Shown in pieces: positions 61,012 through 64,000 of a stretch of 64,000 nt of DNA. The stretch spans positions 62,001 through 126,000 of the forward strand of contig NZ_CP023202.1 in assembly GCF_000220705.2 (NCBI RefSeq), read 5' to 3'. A program made the translations under genes and the position numbers. The notes under the pieces were generated by a model that saw only the letters and a program-made list of their open reading frames with translations, did no database searches and was not told the DNA's origin. Within the stretch, counting starts at the first letter, position 1, and each line of letters begins with the position of its first letter. This DNA comes from Streptomyces xinghaiensis S187. Its GTDB lineage: Bacteria; Actinomycetota; Actinomycetes; Streptomycetales; Streptomycetaceae.

Positions 61012-62034
61012 GTGAACGCCCACGAGCTGTACCCCATCGGAGACGCCGCCCGCCGCAGCGGCCTGAGCGTGAGTGCCGTCCGGTTCTACGCCGACGCCGG
61101 ACTGGTCGAGCCCACGGGCCTGAACGGGGCCGGCCACCGGATGTACGACATCGGCGCCATCGCCCGGCTGGAACTCGTCCGTACCCTGCGCGAGCTGGAC
61201 ACCGGCCTGGACGAGATCCGCCGCCTGCTCGAAGGCGGCACGACCCTGCACGGTCTGCTCACCACGCACCTGGGGATCGTCGAGCGCCAGGAGCGCGTCC
61301 TGCGGGCCAGGCGGGCGGTGCTGAGGACCCTGATCGGACAGGGGGGCGGCACGCCCGCTCAAGCCGACCTGATGCACAAGCTCGTCTCGATGACCGACGA
61401 GGAACGCGAACGGACCATCGACGATTTCTGGAACGACGTCGGCGAGGGCCTGGACGTCCCCGAGGGCTTCGTCGACCGGTTGCGCACGATGCGCCCGGTC
61501 CTGCCCGCGGACCCCACGGCAGCCCAGCTCGAGGCCTGGATCGAGCTGGCCGACCTGGTGACGGACCCCGGGTTCCGCGACGCGGTCCGCGCCTATCTGC
61601 GGGACGTCTACTCCACACCCGAGGCGCGGGTCCTGGCGACCGGCCCGTTCCAGGACTTCATCCACGTGACCGGGGCCCCGCTGATGGCGGAGCTCCTGGC
61701 CGCGTACCGTGCCGGGGAGCCGCCCCGGTCCCCCCGGGCCCAGCAGGCCGTCACCCGCTTCATGGAAGCGGCCACCGCACTGTCCGGCACACCGCTCACC
61801 CCCGAAGTCCGCGACCGGATGGCCGACGGCTACCGGCGGATACCCGGCATCCTGTGCCGGATCGCCGAGGAGGAAGCCACCTCCGGGGGCCCCGTCTACG
61901 ACGACACCCACGGCCGGTATCTGTCCCTGGTGGCGCGGATCAACGGGACCGCGCCCGAGGACCACCACGACCCCCTCCCCTACGCCTGGATCGCCGACGC
62001 CATGCAGGACGCGGGACCACCGCACCCCGGGTGA
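61012..62034 (+). CDS. MerR-family regulator
   Basis: The 340-residue protein from GTG 61012 has the MerR winged helix: YPIGDAARRSGLSVSAVRFYADAGLVEP, then GHRMYDIGAIARLELVRTLRELDTGLDEIRRLLEG (in parts). The C-terminal ligand domain (about 130-340) is long and all-helical, with no Cys metal site, so an organic ligand or stress signal is likely. It is probably expressed from an almost leaderless transcript and autoregulated through the palindrome; it likely also controls the divergent Clp-N gene. Confidence 0.9.
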   Translation: MNAHELYPIGDAARRSGLSVSAVRFYADAGLVEPTGLNGAGHRMYDIGAIARLELVRTLRELDTGLDEIRRLLEGGTTLHGLLTTHLGIVERQERVLRARRAVLRTLIGQGGGTPAQADLMHKLVSMTDEERERTIDDFWNDVGEGLDVPEGFVDRLRTMRPVLPADPTAAQLEAWIELADLVTDPGFRDAVRAYLRDVYSTPEARVLATGPFQDFIHVTGAPLMAELLAAYRAGEPPRSPRAQQAVTRFMEAATALSGTPLTPEVRDRMADGYRRIPGILCRIAEEEATSGGPVYDDTHGRYLSLVARINGTAPEDHHDPLPYAWIADAMQDAGPPHPG

Positions 62035-62194
62035 ACGGGGGCCGAAGCGGCTGGAGCCACGGAGATCACGGGTCACCCGGTCAACGGGCGCTGCCGGTCT
62101 CCCGGGCGGGGGCACGGACTTCGGAGGCCGGGGCCGGGGCCGGGGCAGGGCCGAAGCCGGGCGGCCGCCTCCGCGCGGGCGGATCGTCCTCCCC

Positions 62195-62581
62195 TCAGCC
62201 GGCCAGCTCCGGGTAGCCGAAGAGACCGGCGTACTCGGCGGGCAGCCGGCTGAGCAGCGCGTCCCGCTCACCGCGGCCGATCCGGTCGGCCAGCGTGGAC
62301 AGCACCGCGCGGGCGGCCACCTCGGCGCTCTCCTCGTCCTCGCCGGTGGCCTCGGCCACATGGGCGACGAACGTCCGCACCCCCCAGTCCCGGGCCGCGG
62401 CCTCCGCGTCATTGATCATGTCGGCCAGCGGCTCGGGCAGCTGGTCGGCCAGATGACCCGCGATATCCGGCGTCAGCCGGGTGCCCAGCGCGGTCAGGAC
62501 GGCCCTGGTGACCCGGTCCGCCTCGTCCGCGCTGTATCCGCCGCGCTCGCGCACGGCTGCGAGGAAGGCTCCGTACGGCAT
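62195..62581 (-). CDS. DUF2267 family protein
   Basis: The 128-residue protein from ATG 62581 (AAGGAG eleven bases upstream) has two similar helical halves: FLAAVRERGGYSADEADRVTRAVLTALGTRLTP in parts, and a second with DEESAEVAARAVLSTLADRIG. The EADRVTRAVLTALGTRL and LAVLSTLADRI blocks define DUF2267, which is common in stress-linked actinobacterial genes. Function unknown. Confidence 0.9.
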   Translation of the reverse strand: MPYGAFLAAVRERGGYSADEADRVTRAVLTALGTRLTPDIAGHLADQLPEPLADMINDAEAAARDWGVRTFVAHVAEATGEDEESAEVAARAVLSTLADRIGRGERDALLSRLPAEYAGLFGYPELAG

Positions 62582-62904
62582 GGGATGGCTCACTCCTTGT
62601 GTGGGCGGATGTCCGGGCCCGGCGCCGGGGACACCGGCCGGGCCCGAGGCGATTCGCACCGTCCGCGGCGAATGTCCTTCTAGAGGTACCAGGGGCCCTC
62701 CGCTTCAAACAGCTTTCGCCCGGCTGCCCGGCCCTCCCGGGGGACGGAAAGGGCGGCGGCACGCACAGCCGCCCCGGGCCGGGCACGGCACAGGACGGCT
62801 GCACGGAGGACGCGCCGTGGAGCGGGAGCGGACGGCCGGTCAGGTCGTCACGGCAGTCCGGCAGGCACCCCTGCCGCCGGGACTTCCGTGAACCGGCCGA
62901 CCGG
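62582..62904. other. Intergenic region, no gene seen
   Basis: The 323 bases have short open frames but no ribosome site or family match. A TCTAGAGGTACC patch near 62680 is A/T-rich relative to the rest and may be promoter of the DUF2267 gene. Confidence 0.4.
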
Positions 62905-63105
62905 TCATTCCCTCCCGATGAAACAGCCGGCGCAGATCGTGCAGTTTCCTCCGAGTCGCGTCACCAGTTCCCGCACGACCTGCCGGGCCACCGGGTCGGT
63001 CCGGACCGCGGGCGGAGCGACGCACACCTCCCGCCCTGTTCGGGTGCGGGCCACCCATCCGCGGAAGGCCGGTCCGTGGTCAGCAATCACCAGAGTGCTG
63101 CGCAT
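62905..63105 (-). CDS. Small protein with C-terminal CxxCxxC motif
   Basis: The 66-residue protein from ATG 63105 has a G-rich ribosome site (GGGGGAA). MRSTLVIADHGPAFRGWVAR looks like a small beta-strand start; the end GNCTICAGCFIGRE has Cys-x2-Cys-x2-Cys that could bind zinc or a cluster. No family recognised, and the ORF is short, so confidence is moderate. Confidence 0.55.
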   Translation of the reverse strand: MRSTLVIADHGPAFRGWVARTRTGREVCVAPPAVRTDPVARQVVRELVTRLGGNCTICAGCFIGRE

Positions 63106-63281
63106 GGTTCCCCCTTTTCAGGAGTGGGAGAACCCCCGAGTGACCGTCCGATCGTGCCACTTCCGTCGCCCCCGGACGCAGGAATCCCGCAGAGCGCCGC
63201 GCCGCGGCGGAGCACGCCGCTCCCGGCCGGGCCCGCGCCGTGGCCCCACCCGCCGCCCGCCGCCCTCCGTCCTCCGTCCGC

Positions 63282-63692
63282 TCAGATCAGCCCTCTGCGG
63301 CGCAGGTCCTCCAGCACCCGCTCGTTCATCTCCCGGATCTTGCTCGCTTGCAGATCGGTGACCGCGATCGCCGCGCTCTCGAGCGCCTGCCGGATACCGG
63401 CCTCCACCTCCTCCCTGGGGAGCGAGGCGATGACGACCCCCGCGTCGGCCTCCGCCCGCTCGACCGGGACCGGCTCCCCGCCGGAGAGGACGAGGCGGCA
63501 ACTGCCCGGCGCCCAGCCCAGAGCGCGCTCCATGTGCGCGTAGCTGGTGTCACGGACCCGCGCGCCGCGCTCGACCCGTTTCCAGGTGTCCTTGCTGATG
63601 CCGGCGGACCGCGCGGCGGGCTCGACACCGAGGCCGAGATCCAGCCGCCGCCGCGTGACGCGCTCTGCCAAACGATCGAGGTGGGGAACCAT
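63282..63692 (-). CDS. HTH-domain protein (XRE-like)
   Basis: The 136-residue protein from ATG 63692 has an N-terminal HTH: ERVTRRRLDLGLGVEPAARSAGISKDTWKRVERGARVRDTSY in parts, with GISKDTWKRVERG the recognition helix region. The C-terminal half has a coiled/helical AVTDLQASKIREMNERVLEDL. It diverges from a second XRE gene with a repeat-rich, less GC-rich region between. Confidence 0.85.
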   Translation of the reverse strand: MVPHLDRLAERVTRRRLDLGLGVEPAARSAGISKDTWKRVERGARVRDTSYAHMERALGWAPGSCRLVLSGGEPVPVERAEADAGVVIASLPREEVEAGIRQALESAAIAVTDLQASKIREMNERVLEDLRRRGLI

Positions 63693-63710
63693 GCGCCCAT
63701 CCTCTCAGGA

Positions 63711-63730
63711 CCGGCTAGGACCGGCTAGGA
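63711..63730. repeat. Direct repeat CCGGCTAGGA x2
   Basis: CCGGCTAGGA occurs twice in tandem (63711-63720 and 63721-63730). It lies just upstream of the HTH start at 63692 and is probably part of its operator. Confidence 0.8.
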
Positions 63731-63753
63731 CTTGGCCCACGCACCGCAAAATA

Positions 63754-63833
63754 AGCGGGAGTTAGGGAAGCTTCACGCTAACTGGCCGCGAAAACCGGCT
63801 AGTTACGACTGGACATAGCCGCTAACTCCCGCT
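63754..63833. repeat. Nested inverted repeats between divergent HTH genes
   Basis: AGCGGGAGTTAG (63754-63765) is the perfect reverse complement of CTAACTCCCGCT (63822-63833). Inside, CTAACTGGCC (63778-63787) faces GGCTAGTTA (63797-63805) as an imperfect second pair. Four CTAACT-type boxes are thus arranged symmetrically, which suggests multiple operator sites for one or both HTH proteins. Confidence 0.8.
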
Positions 63834-63845
63834 ACTTTCTCCGCC

Positions 63846-64000
63846 ATGCAGAGTCCCTCACCCACGTATCCCGTGGACGGGGCGGCCGTCCGGGAACTCC
63901 GCATGCGCAGCGGCATCGGGATTCCCCAGCTCGCCGAGCGGGTGGGCATCACCGCCAGCTATCTCAGCCGCATCGAAGTCGGAACCAGACGCCGCATGCG
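63846..64000 (+). CDS. XRE-family HTH protein, partial at right edge
   Basis: The visible 51 codons from ATG 63846 read MQSPSPTYPVDGAAVRELRM..., then IGIPQLAERVGITASYLSRIE, an excellent XRE HTH with helix 2 IPQLAERVG and recognition helix ITASYLSRIE. The rest lies outside the window. It is divergent from the HTH gene on the minus strand. Confidence 0.88.
   Translation, partial: MQSPSPTYPVDGAAVRELRMRSGIGIPQLAERVGITASYLSRIEVGTRRRM

Overview
The window is a very GC-rich stretch (I would guess a little over 70% G+C) of an actinomycete chromosome, almost certainly Streptomyces or a close relative. Reasons: GTG/ATG starts with GGAGG-type ribosome sites, many start/stop overlaps, an eukaryotic-type Ser/Thr kinase, SpoIIE/PP2C phosphatases, DUF397/XRE/DUF574-methyltransferase regulators, a P450-ferredoxin pair, IdeR/DmdR-type iron boxes, sigma-B-like promoters and several near-leaderless genes. 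I saw no rRNA, tRNA, CRISPR array or insertion sequence. It reads as a mosaic of short operons without an obvious large mobile element; the right edge, with divergent HTH genes and dense repeats, may be the start of something else.

Left part (1-20 kb). A phosphatase tail and an Mrr-like membrane nuclease precede an iron(III) ABC importer (1191-4873) that diverges from a 908-residue adenylation/carrier/membrane-acyltransferase fusion (5136-7862). Each side of the 262-bp divergent region carries a 19-bp iron box, so both are probably iron-repressed. A CBS-containing M50 protease, a membrane Ser/Thr kinase with a companion membrane protein, and a compact lasso-peptide cluster follow (12585-15409). 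The lasso precursor core is LLGRHGNDRLILSKN, a citrulassin-type core. Then come DUF2243-CtaG, small membrane proteins and a P450-ferredoxin pair.

Middle (20-44 kb). An eight-gene complex-I-like operon (nuoA-[degenerate B/C/D-like fusion]-HJKLMN) has no nuoE, F, G or I and no intact B, C or D. It appears to be a proton/ion-translocating membrane arm without the normal electron-input module. Upstream lies an NlpC/P60 hydrolase, then a DUF6153-DUF305 metal-type pair, TerD, a MurE paralogue, an ArsR regulator, a hemerythrin protein behind a sigma-B-like promoter, a PAS/GAF/SpoIIE phosphatase, a ctaD paralogue with a small partner gene, and an orphan siderophore-type N-hydroxylase.

Right part (44-64 kb). 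Genes here include an SMR exporter, a secreted CHRD protein with a class F sortase, HslR-like S4 protein, TetR, STAS, DUF4383, an SDR/DUF2867 fusion, an aldo/keto reductase, an ATP-grasp ligase with a CocE/NonD hydrolase, the XRE-DUF397-methyltransferase group, a triple Clp-N-repeat protein divergent from a MerR regulator across a perfect palindrome, and two divergent HTH genes with nested repeats at the edge. Many conserved genes are stress- or envelope-linked; the most specialised parts are the lasso cluster, the iron-box fusion gene, the nuo-like operon and the ATP-grasp/hydrolase pair.
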